Source: Pantoea rwandensis
GTDB taxonomy: Bacteria > Pseudomonadota > Gammaproteobacteria > Enterobacterales > Enterobacteriaceae
Length of the DNA stretch: 64,000 nucleotides
Direction of reading: 5' to 3'
Assembly (NCBI RefSeq): GCF_000759475.1
Contig: NZ_CP009454.1
Coordinates: 2,604,001-2,668,000 of the forward strand
Every line of letters starts with the position of its first letter. The stretch's first letter is position 1. The translations under genes were made by a program, and so were the position numbers. A model generated the notes under the pieces. That model was not told the origin of the DNA, made no database searches, and saw only the letters and a program-made list of their open reading frames with translations. Shown here piece after piece: positions 1 through 8,918 of the stretch.

Positions 1-15
1 TGTTTATATGTACAG
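1..15 (+). promoter_or_regulatory. LexA (SOS) box, first base outside window
   Basis: The window opens with TGT-N8-ACAG (TGTTTATATGTACAG). This is the enterobacterial LexA operator CTGT-N8-ACAG lacking only its first base, which would lie just left of the window. It sits 20 bp before the umuD start, as in E. coli umuDC. The operator looks intact although both genes behind it are damaged. Confidence 0.8.
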
Positions 16-35
16 CTCTTATCAGGGCAATTTTT

Positions 36-457
36 ATGGAGTTTTTTAGACTAGCGGAAATCCGCGCCATTCTGAAGTTACCGCTTTTTATTGCCAGAGT
101 CCCGTGTGGCTTTCCTTCGCCTGCTCAGGACTATGTCGAACAGCGGTTAGACCTTAATAATCTGCTGGTCAGCCATCCCAGTTCGACCTACTTCATCCGG
201 GTCAGTGGTGATTCTATGATCGAGGGTGGTATTAACGATGGTGACATGCTAGTGGTAGACAGCTCTGTCAGCGCGGAGCATGGGATATCATCGTGGCAGC
301 GATTGCCGGCGATTTCGCCGTGAAGCAACTGATGATCCGGCCATTCCTGCATCACAAACCCACGAATGCTGCACACGTCATTATCCCGATCCCCGATGCT
401 GATTAGTTTGAGATCTCCGGTGTGGTCAGACACTCCATTAAGGCGATGGGCCGTTAA
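36..457 (+). pseudogene. umuD: umuD, frameshifted and stop-interrupted SOS mutagenesis protein
   Basis: UmuD is the LexA-like self-cleaving subunit of DNA polymerase V. The N-terminus reads like UmuD through the cleavage region (CGFPSP) and the catalytic serine motif SGDSM. After residues VVDSS..AEHG the frame is lost at the G run 282-284; adding one base restores [16 protein letters not shown], which carries the catalytic lysine. In that restored frame a TAG at 404-406 interrupts the protein again before the UmuD-like end FEISGVVRHSIKAMGR, which stops at 455-457 and overlaps the umuC ATG by one base (TAATG). Two independent lesions make a sequencing error alone unlikely. The serine is kept but the lysine is out of frame, so the cleavage dyad is lost. 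Confidence 0.85.
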
Positions 458-987
458 TGTTTGCCTTGGTGGATGCGAACTCCTTCTACGCCAGTTGCGA
501 GACAGTGTTCAGACCTGATCTGCGTGGTAAGCCGGTGGTGATGCTGTCGAATAACGATGGCTGCGTCATCGCGCGATCGGCAGAAGCGAAAGCTCTGCAA
601 CTGCCTATGGGGGCACCGTACTTCAAGCTCAAGGATGAGTTCAGACGTCATAAGGTCCATGTGTTTAGCTCGAATTATGCGCTGTATGCGGACATGAGCA
701 ACAGGGTGATGACGACGCTGGAAGACATGGCGCCGTCCGTCGAAATTTACTCGATCGACGAAGCATTTATGAACCTGACCGGGGACCGTAACTGCCGCGT
801 ACTGGAGGACTACAAACCACAGGCCAACAGTGATGCGCTGATGCGAGTTGTTGACGGCCTTAACCAGAGCGGGAAGGGGAAATTGGGGTTTGCAGGACAG
901 GGAATGCAGAAAACATGGGCCATGAAGCGGGAAATGTTGTCCCCGGCGTACACAACCCGCTTTTCGGACCTGCCCGTTGCGAGGTGA
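457..987 (+). pseudogene. umuC: umuC with large in-frame internal deletion
   Basis: UmuC is the Y-family catalytic subunit of polymerase V, usually about 420 residues. This frame encodes 176. Residues 1 to about 108 match UmuC from the start (MFALVDANSFYASCE) through the catalytic SIDEAF motif to RNCR. The sequence then jumps to the extreme C-terminus (DYKPQANSDALMRVVDGLN ... FAGQG ... MLSPAYTTR.SDL). About 245 codons are missing around nt 790-805, including part of the palm, the thumb and the little finger. The reading frame survives, so a short protein keeping the catalytic acids could still be made, but it cannot be a normal polymerase. Overlap with umuD and the LexA box shows it was a normal umuDC operon. 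Activity is very unlikely; a dominant-negative or beta-clamp-binding remnant is speculative. Confidence 0.85.
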
Positions 988-1102
988 CGTTTTGACTAAA
1001 TCCTCTGCAGCAGCTGCTACCCACAAGCTCAACATGTTATTTGTTTAAGTTTCAGGGGCGGACCTGCATCATTGATGAACGACTCCGGCCCGAGATGGGG
1101 AT

Positions 1103-1294
1103 ATGGTTTTGCTGGATATGTCACTGATGTATGAGTGGGGAAACCTATACACACATCCACACCGGGTAATAACGGATGAAGGATTGATTCTGGAAGAAAA
1201 TTTACTGGAAGATATGGCTATCCTTGGCGTTGTAACGCATGAGGTCACGGCCATAAAAGGGCAAGATGGATCGCCAATCTGGTGCAGTAAATAA
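1103..1294 (+). CDS. Small hypothetical protein, possibly gene remnant
   Basis: A 63-residue frame without a recognised family. It can be read upstream of the ATG to a stop at 1076-1078 as a stretch TTPARDGD, so the ATG may not be the true start; the Shine-Dalgarno candidate (GATGGGG) is weak. Hydrophobic and acidic blocks (VLLDMSL, EENLLEDMAILGVVTHEV) look protein-like, and the run DGDMVLLD...ILGVVTH loosely recalls the C-terminal part of S24/LexA-type peptidases. That resemblance is only an impression. It lies right behind the decayed umuDC and could be debris of the same or another SOS-linked gene. Confidence 0.3.
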   Translation: MVLLDMSLMYEWGNLYTHPHRVITDEGLILEENLLEDMAILGVVTHEVTAIKGQDGSPIWCSK

Positions 1295-1297
1295 AAA

Positions 1298-1323
1298 GCC
1301 CGGGAGAATCCAGTCACCCGGGC
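1298..1323 (-). terminator. Rho-independent terminator-like hairpin
   Basis: GCCCGGG and CCCGGGC flank a 12-nt loop. On the minus strand the stem is followed by TTTTTATTT, so it is a canonical terminator in that direction; on the plus strand no U-run follows. No obvious minus-strand gene lies immediately upstream of it. Confidence 0.5.
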
Positions 1324-1442
1324 GGCATCAATGTATGCCAAACATTTCCAATAAGAGTTGTGTCGTCTAAACAGGGAAGTAAAAGGCGACCTATTGAAAA
1401 TAGACTGGAACTGATTAAACGCTAGCGAAGCGGCAATAAAGA

Positions 1443-1607
1443 GTGAGAAAAGTTGATGTTTTGACATTTGATGGTGGCTGGAAGAAGGTGATTCGGTTAG
1501 GGGGGCAGTGCAAAAAAGTCAAAAGAAAGACACTCAAAGCGCTAGATAAGATAATTCGGATAGAGAATCCTTTGACTTTAACTGAAGTAATCTTGTGCGA
1601 ACATTAA
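1443..1607 (+). CDS. Possible 54-aa lysine-rich ORF
   Basis: A GTG-initiated frame encodes 54 residues beginning (M)RKVDVLTFDGGWKKVIRLGG and ending in a hydrophobic/acidic tail. It is open in an AT-rich stretch where stops are common and reads more protein-like than the other frames there. No family is recognised and no good Shine-Dalgarno sequence precedes it. It could be a fragment of a decayed gene or chance. Confidence 0.15.
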   Translation: MRKVDVLTFDGGWKKVIRLGGQCKKVKRKTLKALDKIIRIENPLTLTEVILCEH

Positions 1608-2874
1608 CAGCATGAAAATTGACTTTTCATTGAGGTTTACAGGCTTTGACGCAAAAAAACACAGAATGCCCTTGAGTTCAGCCTGTGCGGAGAGTGTCTG
1701 GTATTCATTTATCTTATTTTTTGTTCTGCCAAGATAAGACGTTTTACCACATCATGGGAATCCATTGTGCCTGGATCAGAAAAATTATTGCAAGCAAAAG
1801 CACCGTCGTTAACGCAGGAATCGTCAGGTATCTCATACGGACCTGTTTTCTCATTCAGGAGGAATTTTATTTACCGACAACTGTAGACCATGCAGGAAGA
1901 AAGATCGCACTACGGGTGAGTTCAATAGCGGGCAAATTTTGGGATAATGATTGTACTTTCGGATATCACGCATCTTACATTTTATTGCATGTAGTGATGC
2001 AATCATTCCCAGTTGAGTACAAAAAACACCCGTCAGGGGCAGGTGAACGTGTAGTGAATAGGGTTATTGTGCACCACTGTAATTGCCTGAAAGTAAAAAA
2101 CACATAATACTTGCATCGGCTGACAGTCATTAAAAAAGCACAATTCAAGCCGGAAGAATCGCATTGAACCGGGCAGAAATGCATTCAAATGCTAAATCCT
2201 CATCAAGTGGTAAAGCGCGCTTGGTTTATGTACAGCGTCTCTGTTTTGATTCTATCTTTCAAAATGCTCCGTGAATGCTCGTTTTAGAATCATTGAAAGA
2301 TTCAAAAACAGAAGTGTATGAGAATCTTCATTTAAAAGAAAAGCCCGGAGCTGGTGGCGAGCCGGGCCTGCACAAAGAGTGCGAATCATGATCAAACGGA
2401 GTTTTATCGATATCACAGGAAAGTGGTAGCGATAAACACAGTTTAGACCGAGATAATGGGATTGCATGCGAAGCGGGAAGATTGAGTCATGACTAAATAA
2501 TTTTATTAAGATAATGCCTATTATGACACAGATAAATCTAAGCGATGTTAATGGCCTAACGCAATGAAATAATTAGCTTAACCGAGTGAAGCTTACCTCT
2601 TCCCCAAGATCAAAGTTAAACAATCAAAAATCCTGTAATCAAATTGCTATAGTCAGATTCGCAATCATTAAAAACCAGGTTTGCCATAATGTAATCTAAG
2701 CGTGAGGGATGGATGTTTATTGAAAGTAATATTGAACTTATTCGGTGTATGCTGGCGAAGTCATGCTTTGAACGACGGGATATTATGGATGCACACTCTA
2801 GCCATTTGAGATAGCGCATGTTCTTAATGGGTTCAGGCCCCTGCCCGGAATGAGCAGGAGCATGCGGGTAATTT
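1608..2874. other. Gene-poor AT-rich stretch
   Basis: No frame here has a convincing start, ribosome site or protein-like composition. The longest plus frame (1685-2107) has random-looking content. The only clear signal is the minus-strand terminator at 2343-2367. A weaker hairpin at 2837-2861 (GCCCCTGC paired with GCAGGAGC), without a U-run, lies just beyond the stop of the minus-strand YgiW-type gene. The composition and the neighbouring umuDC wreckage suggest decayed accessory DNA. Confidence 0.5.
2343..2367 (-). terminator. Rho-independent terminator with no adjacent gene
   Basis: GCCCGG and CCGGGC are separated by a 13-nt loop and followed on the minus strand by TTTTCTTTT. The nearest minus-strand gene is the YgiW-type gene that ends over 500 nt upstream, so this is either the end of a long 3' UTR or of an unannotated minus-strand small RNA. 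Confidence 0.55.
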
Positions 2875-3267
2875 TCAGGGTTCGTCTATGCGTGAAACTT
2901 TTAAATGCGCATTTTTACCTTTGCCAAACACCTTGCCACTGACGCGAATTTTATCTTCAGAATTGAAGGTTTTGCTTTTGAAGGTAGCTACTGGGGCGTC
3001 AATATTCACCGTGCCCGTGCTGTCACGAAACTGATAAATGTCGCCTTTCACTTTTTTAACGATGTAACCCTCAAGAGTGACATAACCGCCCTGGCGGAAA
3101 TCTTTGATCAGTGTGACCGGTGTTTCCGAGGTGTCTTCGGATCCTTTGTAACCTGCATCTTCTTTGCTCTGAGGGGGTGGGGTTTTACCCGCTTCAAATC
3201 CGCCAGATTCAGCATAAGTGCCAAAACTGAGAGGTAACATTACTGCGATCCAGGCAACTTTATTCAT
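2875..3267 (-). CDS. YgiW/YdeI-family periplasmic OB-fold stress protein
   Basis: A 130-residue protein. An upstream ATG would add four residues, but GGAG lies six bases before the chosen ATG (MNKVAW). A signal peptide covers about residues 1-20 (hydrophobic VAWIAVMLPLSFG, cleavage near TYA|ES). The mature part has a polar linker and then the bacterial OB-fold (BOF) domain: TPVTLIKDF..GGYVTLEGYIVKK, YQFRDSTGTVNIDAP, then D.IRVSGKVFGKGK. In E. coli, YgiW and YdeI are linked to peroxide, cadmium, acid and antimicrobial-peptide tolerance; the molecular role is poorly defined. The gene stands alone between AT-rich gaps. Which paralogue it corresponds to cannot be said from the sequence. Confidence 0.85.
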   Translation of the reverse strand: MNKVAWIAVMLPLSFGTYAESGGFEAGKTPPPQSKEDAGYKGSEDTSETPVTLIKDFRQGGYVTLEGYIVKKVKGDIYQFRDSTGTVNIDAPVATFKSKTFNSEDKIRVSGKVFGKGKNAHLKVSRIDEP

Positions 3268-3882
3268 TTTAATCTCCATTTATGAGGAATCGACTTTAAG
3301 CCTGGCACAACATGATAAAAGTGACGGATGCGCACGTAGTTTTAATGTTACATAAAGAGTAATGATTCAGCGATCGGGGGAGCTAACGATCCATCCTGGG
3401 AGTTAAACGGGGGCAGAATCAGGGGCAAAGATCTATTTCAGAGCACTAAATGGGGCATTGTCATTGGTGTTTAGTATAGAACGGCTTACTTACACGATAT
3501 TTTAACCGACTTAGATATCATCAATATCCAATACTGCTAAGAACTTGCAGTAACTGTCTAATTTGTTCAGATTAAATAGTTATTTCATCATTACTTATTG
3601 ATTTATGACATTATTTTCACGCTTGAGAATGAACGCAAGGGCCGTTGGCGGCTGAATGGAGCTTCAGCGGCAATAAACCCCTTTCACATGAGTGCGTATG
3701 GTACGGATTGCGCAGGCGAATGCCAGTCTGATGTGATCTCTTTTCACGGTTTCCTGCGATAAAACCGCACACGTTGCCAGAACAATCTGCCCATTTATTG
3801 ATCTGGGTAAAGATTGTGCGCATCGCTGCCTGACAGGATGGATGAAGTGTTTTCTTTAGTTTCTAAAGGTGAGGAGAGGCAG
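3268..3882. other. Intergenic, no gene seen
   Basis: This contains the upstream region of the minus-strand YgiW-type gene and of the plus-strand small gene at 3883. It is AT-rich at 3450-3620. The minus-strand frame at 3617-3823 has no protein-like features. No operator or promoter could be assigned with confidence. Confidence 0.4.
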
Positions 3883-4083
3883 ATGCAAACGTACGACATG
3901 GTTTTTGAAGAAGCGTGCCGGCTAGTCGGGCAATGTTATCTCGAGCTGGCGCAGCGCGGATCAGCAACAGAAAAAGAGGTGGTAGCGACGGAATTGCGCA
4001 ATCTGCAACTGCGCTATCGGGAACTCACCGGCTCGCCAAATCGCGCGGTTGAAATGGCGATCATTCAGCTTCAACCCTGTTGA
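3883..4083 (+). CDS. Small helical hypothetical protein
   Basis: A 66-residue protein starting MQTYDMVFEEACRLVG. The ATG is preceded by GAGGAGAGG, much stronger than anything before the in-frame upstream start at 3814. The composition suggests two or three amphipathic helices with many E, R and L residues and no membrane segment or signal. The layout (EEACRLVGQ...TEKEVVATELRNL) loosely recalls the small YmgB/AriR-type regulators, but I cannot claim homology. A strong bidirectional terminator follows directly, which supports a real transcription unit convergent with nifJ. Confidence 0.65.
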   Translation: MQTYDMVFEEACRLVGQCYLELAQRGSATEKEVVATELRNLQLRYRELTGSPNRAVEMAIIQLQPC

Positions 4084-4089
4084 AATATC

Positions 4090-4113
4090 AAGCCCGGCCA
4101 GCGCGCCGGGCTT
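4090..4113. terminator. Bidirectional terminator between small gene and nifJ
   Basis: A perfect AAGCCCGG / CCGGGCTT inverted repeat sits between two convergent genes whose stops are 7-8 bases away on either side. It probably ends both transcripts. Confidence 0.75.
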
Positions 4114-4120
4114 AATTCAT

Positions 4121-7100
4121 TTAGTCACTTTTCTCTGCTTTACCGGCCATTTCCGCCAGTCGCTGATAGCGTTGATTGGCGGCTTCGGTTGCTTCCTGCC
4201 ATAGCTGCGCAGCGGCTTCCGGTTCACGGGTTTGCAACTGGCGGAAACGCTGCTCGTTCATCAACGCCTCTTCCAGCACCGAGGTAGGCGGGCGAGAGTC
4301 CAGCGCCAGTGCCGCTTTGCCTTGCTCGGCCCGACGCGGATCAAAACGATACAGCGGCCAGAATCCACTGGTGGTCAACAATCGCATCTGCTCATGGCTG
4401 TAGGCGAGATCGTAGCCGTGCTCTTCACACGGACTGTAGGCGATGATCAGCGATGGGCCGGGCCAGGCTTCAGCTTCCTGAATCGCTTTCACCGTCTGAT
4501 TCAACTGCGCGCCCAGCGAGATTTGGGCCACATACACATGCCCATAAAGCATGGTGGCAACGCCTAAATCCTTACGTGCTTTGCGCTTGCCTTGCTCGCC
4601 AAACTTGGTCACTGCACCGAGCGGCGTGGCTTTGGAGGCTTGTCCGCCGGTATTGGAGTAGCACTGGGTATCGAGTACCAGAACATTGACGTTTTCGCTC
4701 AGGCTCATCACATGATCAAGACCGCCATAGCCGATGTCATAGGCCCATCCATCACCGCCAATCAGCCAGACCGATTTCTCAACCAGCGCATCGGCGATCA
4801 CCTGCAATTCGCCAGCGTGCGCAGATGATGAGGCAGACAACAGCTGGCGCAGTTGCGCAATTTGCTCACGACGTAGCGATGTCAGCACATTCTCTTGTTT
4901 AAGTGCCGCCACTAAGTCATCAGGCAACAGCGGCGCGCACTGATCTAACAAACGGAGCGCACGCTGTTTTTGCTGATCGACACTCAAGCGGAAGCCGAGT
5001 CCGAACTCAGCGTTATCTTCAAACAGAGAATTTGCCCATGCTGGGCCGCGTCCTTCTGCGTTGGTGGTGTAAGGCGTGGAAGGGAGATTGCCGCCATAAA
5101 TGGATGAGCAGCCGGTGGCATTGGCAATCAACAGGCGATCGCCATACAACTGCGTCAGCAATTTAATGTACGGCGTCTCCCCGCAGCCGGAGCAGGCACC
5201 TGAGTATTCGAACAGGGGGGTGATCAGCTGCGATGTTCGAATATCAATACGTTCCAGCTGTTCCGCAGTGATTTCCGGCAGCGCAAGAAATGCATCGTAA
5301 TTCGCCTTTTCAGTTTCGACATGCTCGAGGCGGGACTGCATGTTGATGGCTTTAATTTCCGGATGCTGGCGATCGCTGGCTGGGCACACTTCCACGCAGA
5401 GATTACAGCCGGTGCAATCCTCAGGCGCCACCTGCAACACGTATTTCTGGCCGCGCATATCGCGCGATTTGACGTCCAGTGAAGCGAGGGAAGCCGGTGC
5501 GGAATCCAGTGCCTCAGGCGCGACGACTTTGGCACGAATCGCCGCGTGTGGGCAGGCTGCTACGCAGTGGTTACACTGCGTACAAAGGTCGGGTTGCCAG
5601 ATGGGGATCGCTTCTGCAATGTTGCGTTTTTCCCACTGTGTGGTGCCGACGGGCCAGGTGCCGTCCGGCGGCAGTGCTGACACCGGGAGTTTATCGCCTA
5701 AGCCCGCCAGCATGGCAGCGGTGACGGTTTTGACAAAATCCGGTGCGCTATCGGATACCACCGGCGGACGGTGCGGGCTGTGCTGATCAACCGCCTGCAG
5801 CGGCACCGCTTCCAGCGCTTGCTGCGCCATTGCCAGGGCCTGCCAGTTACGTTGCACCAGCTCCTCGCCTTTACTGCTGTAGCTGCGTGCAGTGGCATTT
5901 TGCAGTTCCGTTAAGGCACTGTCGCCGGGCAGGATCTGCGTCAACTTGAAGAATGCCATTTGCATCACGGTATTGATGCGCGCGCCAAGCTGGCATTCAC
6001 GCGCGATGCGCGCCGCGTTGATGACAAAGAAACGTGCCTGTTTATGATTGAGCTGGCTCTGTACTTCCTGCGGCAAGCGTGACCAGACTTCATCGGCGGC
6101 ATAAGGCGTGTTCAGCAGAAAAATGCCGCCCGGTTTTAGCTGATCAAGCATCGAATACTTGTCGATAAATTGCAGTTGATGGCAGCCAATAAAATCCGCC
6201 TGCTGCACCAGATAGGCTGACTGGATGGGATGCTCACTGACGCGCAGATGGGAAACGGTCAGGCCGCCGGCTTTTTTCGAGTCATAGACGAAATAGCCTT
6301 GCACATGCCACGGCGTGGCGTTGCCGATGATCTTCAGATTGTTTTTGCTGGCGCTTACGCTGCCATCACTGCCGAGGCCGTAAAACAGCGCTTCCAGTCG
6401 TGCCTGGTTTGGCACAATGTTAGCTTCCATCGGCAGCGATAAGTGCGTGACATCATCATAAATACCCACGGTGAAACGCGCAGGCGGCTGTTCACGTTGC
6501 AGCGCACGGAACACGGCGAGCACAGCATCAGGAGCAAACTCTTTCGATGATAGACCGTAGCGTCCGCCAATCACCTTCGGCAGCGTCGGGCGTTCACCCC
6601 GGCTAAAGGCTTCAGCCAGCGCGGTCATCACATCCAGAAACAGCGGTTCACCCAGTGCGCCAGGCTCTTTGGTGCGATCCAGCACCGCCACGCGCTGAAC
6701 GGAAGCGGGCAGCGCGTTGATCAAATGTGCCGCAGAGAAGGGGCGATAGAGGCGCACTTTTACCAATCCCACTTTTTCGCCGCGTTGTAACAGGACGTCA
6801 ATCGCCTCTTCGGCGGTGCCGCAGCCCGATCCCATCATCACTATCACGCGCTCAGCCTGCGGATGGCCATAATACTCAAACGGCTGATAGCGGCGGCCTG
6901 TCTCAGCAGCAAACGCGTCCATAGCGGCTTCAACATGGTCGGTGCAGGCGTCATACCAGGGGTTGGTGGCTTCGCGCGACTGGAAATAGGTGTCAGGGTT
7001 GGCAGAGGTGCCGCGGATCGTTGGGTGATCCGGCGTCAGTGCGCGTGCACGATGCGCGGCAATCGCGGTTTTCGGCATTAATGCCTGCAGCGTTTCATCG

Positions 7101-7648
7101 CTGATCGGCACGATTTTGTTGATTTCATGTGAGGTGCGGAAGCCGTCGCAGAAGTGAATAAAGGGCACGCGGCTATTCAGTGAAGCCATCTGTGAAATCA
7201 GTGCGAAATCCTGGGCTTCCTGCACGCTGGAGGCACATAACTGCGCGCAACCGGTCTGGCGAACGGCCATCACATCGGAGTGATCGCCAAATATCGACAG
7301 CGCATGCGTGGCAACAGTGCGCGCTGCGACATGCAGAACAAACGGCGTTAACTGTCCGGCCAGTTTATACAGTGTTGGGATCATCAGCAGCAGGCCCTGT
7401 GATGACGTGAACGTGGTGGAAAGGGCGCCGGTTTGCAATGCACCGTGCACGGTGGCGATCGCACCGCCTTCTGATTGCATCTCCACCACGCGGGGGATAT
7501 CACCCCAGATATTGCGGCGACCTTCGCCAGACCAACTGTCGGCCAGTTCAGCCATGGTGGAGCTGGGTGTGATGGGATAAATGGCGATCACTTCACTGGT
7601 GCGGAAAGCCACCGAAGCCACCGCACCGTTGCCGTCGACGGTAATCAT
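4121..7648 (-). CDS. nifJ: Pyruvate:ferredoxin/flavodoxin oxidoreductase
   Basis: A single-chain enzyme of 1175 residues (E. coli YdbK is 1174) that oxidises pyruvate with CoA to acetyl-CoA and CO2, passing electrons to flavodoxin or ferredoxin in the cytoplasm. The start MITVDGNGAVASVAFRTSE matches the family N-terminus, with AAGGA before the ATG. Order: N-terminal pyruvate/TPP domain (IYPITPSS near residue 25), transketolase-like and gamma domains, a 2[4Fe-4S] domain with CTQCNHCVAACP near 690 and CTGCNLCVEVCP near 745, then the TPP domain with CSGCGETPY near 817 and GDGWAYDIG near 964. All expected cysteines are present. It is a single-gene unit. The neighbours ydbJ and ldhA repeat the E. 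coli order; hslJ, found there in E. coli, is absent here. Confidence 0.97.
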   Translation of the reverse strand: MITVDGNGAVASVAFRTSEVIAIYPITPSSTMAELADSWSGEGRRNIWGDIPRVVEMQSEGGAIATVHGALQTGALSTTFTSSQGLLLMIPTLYKLAGQLTPFVLHVAARTVATHALSIFGDHSDVMAVRQTGCAQLCASSVQEAQDFALISQMASLNSRVPFIHFCDGFRTSHEINKIVPISDETLQALMPKTAIAAHRARALTPDHPTIRGTSANPDTYFQSREATNPWYDACTDHVEAAMDAFAAETGRRYQPFEYYGHPQAERVIVMMGSGCGTAEEAIDVLLQRGEKVGLVKVRLYRPFSAAHLINALPASVQRVAVLDRTKEPGALGEPLFLDVMTALAEAFSRGERPTLPKVIGGRYGLSSKEFAPDAVLAVFRALQREQPPARFTVGIYDDVTHLSLPMEANIVPNQARLEALFYGLGSDGSVSASKNNLKIIGNATPWHVQGYFVYDSKKAGGLTVSHLRVSEHPIQSAYLVQQADFIGCHQLQFIDKYSMLDQLKPGGIFLLNTPYAADEVWSRLPQEVQSQLNHKQARFFVINAARIARECQLGARINTVMQMAFFKLTQILPGDSALTELQNATARSYSSKGEELVQRNWQALAMAQQALEAVPLQAVDQHSPHRPPVVSDSAPDFVKTVTAAMLAGLGDKLPVSALPPDGTWPVGTTQWEKRNIAEAIPIWQPDLCTQCNHCVAACPHAAIRAKVVAPEALDSAPASLASLDVKSRDMRGQKYVLQVAPEDCTGCNLCVEVCPASDRQHPEIKAINMQSRLEHVETEKANYDAFLALPEITAEQLERIDIRTSQLITPLFEYSGACSGCGETPYIKLLTQLYGDRLLIANATGCSSIYGGNLPSTPYTTNAEGRGPAWANSLFEDNAEFGLGFRLSVDQQKQRALRLLDQCAPLLPDDLVAALKQENVLTSLRREQIAQLRQLLSASSSAHAGELQVIADALVEKSVWLIGGDGWAYDIGYGGLDHVMSLSENVNVLVLDTQCYSNTGGQASKATPLGAVTKFGEQGKRKARKDLGVATMLYGHVYVAQISLGAQLNQTVKAIQEAEAWPGPSLIIAYSPCEEHGYDLAYSHEQMRLLTTSGFWPLYRFDPRRAEQGKAALALDSRPPTSVLEEALMNEQRFRQLQTREPEAAAQLWQEATEAANQRYQRLAEMAGKAEKSD

Positions 7649-7784
7649 AAATCGTCCTTTGCTACGCTGAGAAACCCGAAACTTTACGGGGGTAATGATT
7701 CAGTTTAGCAAAGGGGGTTAACAGGACTTTTTCATCTGTGTGGTGACGACAGGTGAAGGCACTGCCATCTAAAGTTGTCGGTTT

Positions 7785-8441
7785 TTACATCATTTCCAGT
7801 GACTGAACGCCTTTGATCTCCATCACTTTATCGTAAATAGAGTGAATTGCGGCATTGCGTGACAATGTCACCTCTACGCTGAGTTCACACAGGCCATTTT
7901 CTTCATCCCGATTCACCACGGCGATATGACCATAGCGAATATTTTCGCGTTGCAGCACCAGCAACACCAGCGGCACACTTTTGGGTTTGAGGTGCACCAT
8001 CAAGGTATGATGGCGGCCGATTAACCAATGGCTGATGCGGCGGAAGGTCTCTAACACCACCAACGCTAACACCGTGCCATAGATACCAATTTCATACATG
8101 CCGCTACCAATCACCAGGCCAATCGCTGCGGTGACCCACAAGCCTGCGGCGGTGGTTAAACCCTTTACCACTTGTTTTTGAATGATGATGGTCCCGGCAC
8201 CCAGGAAGCCCATCCCGCTCACGACCTGCGCCGCAATTCGGCTGGGATCGAGCGGCACGTGATCACTATCAAGCATGTCGGCGAAGCCATATTTCGATAC
8301 CAGCATAAACATGGCGCTGCCGATACCCACCAAAATATGGGTGCGTAAACCGGCCTCTTTGGCGCGCATCTGACGTTCGAGACCAATCAGCCCACCCAAA
8401 ACGCCGGCGAGCGCAATACGGATCAACATGTCCGTTAGCAT
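7785..8441 (-). CDS. MgtC/SapB-family inner-membrane protein
   Basis: A 218-residue protein. The first 135 residues hold several membrane helices with the family signature [14 protein letters not shown] and [18 protein letters not shown]. Later come ...MGFLGAGTI and [18 protein letters not shown], and the C-terminal 75 residues form a soluble ACT-like domain, as in full-length MgtC/YhiD proteins. Salmonella MgtC supports growth in low Mg2+ and inside macrophages by acting on F-type ATPase and phosphate uptake; many relatives are simply uncharacterised. The ATG has a strong AAGGAGG. No mgtB neighbour and no clear PhoP box was seen, so the regulation and exact role are unknown. Confidence 0.85.
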   Translation of the reverse strand: MLTDMLIRIALAGVLGGLIGLERQMRAKEAGLRTHILVGIGSAMFMLVSKYGFADMLDSDHVPLDPSRIAAQVVSGMGFLGAGTIIIQKQVVKGLTTAAGLWVTAAIGLVIGSGMYEIGIYGTVLALVVLETFRRISHWLIGRHHTLMVHLKPKSVPLVLLVLQRENIRYGHIAVVNRDEENGLCELSVEVTLSRNAAIHSIYDKVMEIKGVQSLEMM

Positions 8442-8629
8442 GATTCCTCCTTACGCATTGAAAAATAAGATTGTTTCGGTGAAAAAAGGCTAATCAGGTC
8501 CAATCAGGATAATTCTGCTTGCAAAAGGCGATAAAAAAATTTGTAAAAAGCTGTGTCGCCTATCGATCCCTTAACGTACCTGACATATGCTGGTGGCTCT
8601 TTTACGCCCAACTCCCCGGAGCCCGACCG

Positions 8630-8902
8630 ATGAATGCCGCTACCTTACTGCTGGCCGGTGCAGCACTGTTACTTTCTGCCTGCAGCAGCAACAGTGATGA
8701 CGAACCACCGCAACAGGCTACCGCAGCACACGTTCAACCACATGTTGTGATGGCCTCCATGGCCGAAGTGAATTGCAGTAATGCCGGGGGAACACTGGCG
8801 TTTTCACGTCAGCTAGATGGATCGCGTATAGGCATGTGTCAGTTAGCCAACGGCCGTCGTTGTGACGAGCAGGCGCTGATGGGTGGACAGTGCGCCCGCT
8901 GA
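8630..8902 (+). CDS. ydbJ: DUF333 family lipoprotein (YdbJ-like)
   Basis: The start is placed at the ATG giving MNAATLLLAGAALLLSACSS, because this yields a textbook lipoprotein signal peptide with lipobox LSAC, Cys being residue 18. Upstream in-frame starts would bury the signal. The 90-residue product ends in the DUF333 motif (CSNAGGTLAFSR...GMCQLANGRRCDEQALMGGQC) with four further conserved cysteines. Function is unknown; the family was once labelled haemolysin on weak evidence. Position next to ldhA and nifJ matches E. coli ydbJ. The predicted location is the cell envelope. Confidence 0.85.
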   Translation: MNAATLLLAGAALLLSACSSNSDDEPPQQATAAHVQPHVVMASMAEVNCSNAGGTLAFSRQLDGSRIGMCQLANGRRCDEQALMGGQCAR

Positions 8903-8918
8903 GGCAGGCGCAGCCTCT

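Noticed and set aside
454..1035. Long minus-strand frame across umuC
   Set aside because: It is antisense to recognisable umuC codons and has no protein-like features of its own.
1685..2107. 140-codon plus-strand open frame in the gene-poor stretch
   Set aside because: No ribosome site, random-looking composition with frequent Cys/His/Tyr, and no domain signal; likely chance.
2226..2235. Second LexA box (TTTATGTACAG)
   Set aside because: The left half-site reads CTTG rather than CTGT, and no gene follows.
1..3600. Intact prophage or insertion element around umuDC
   Set aside because: No integrase, transposase, structural gene or flanking att-like repeat could be found; only decay and low gene density.
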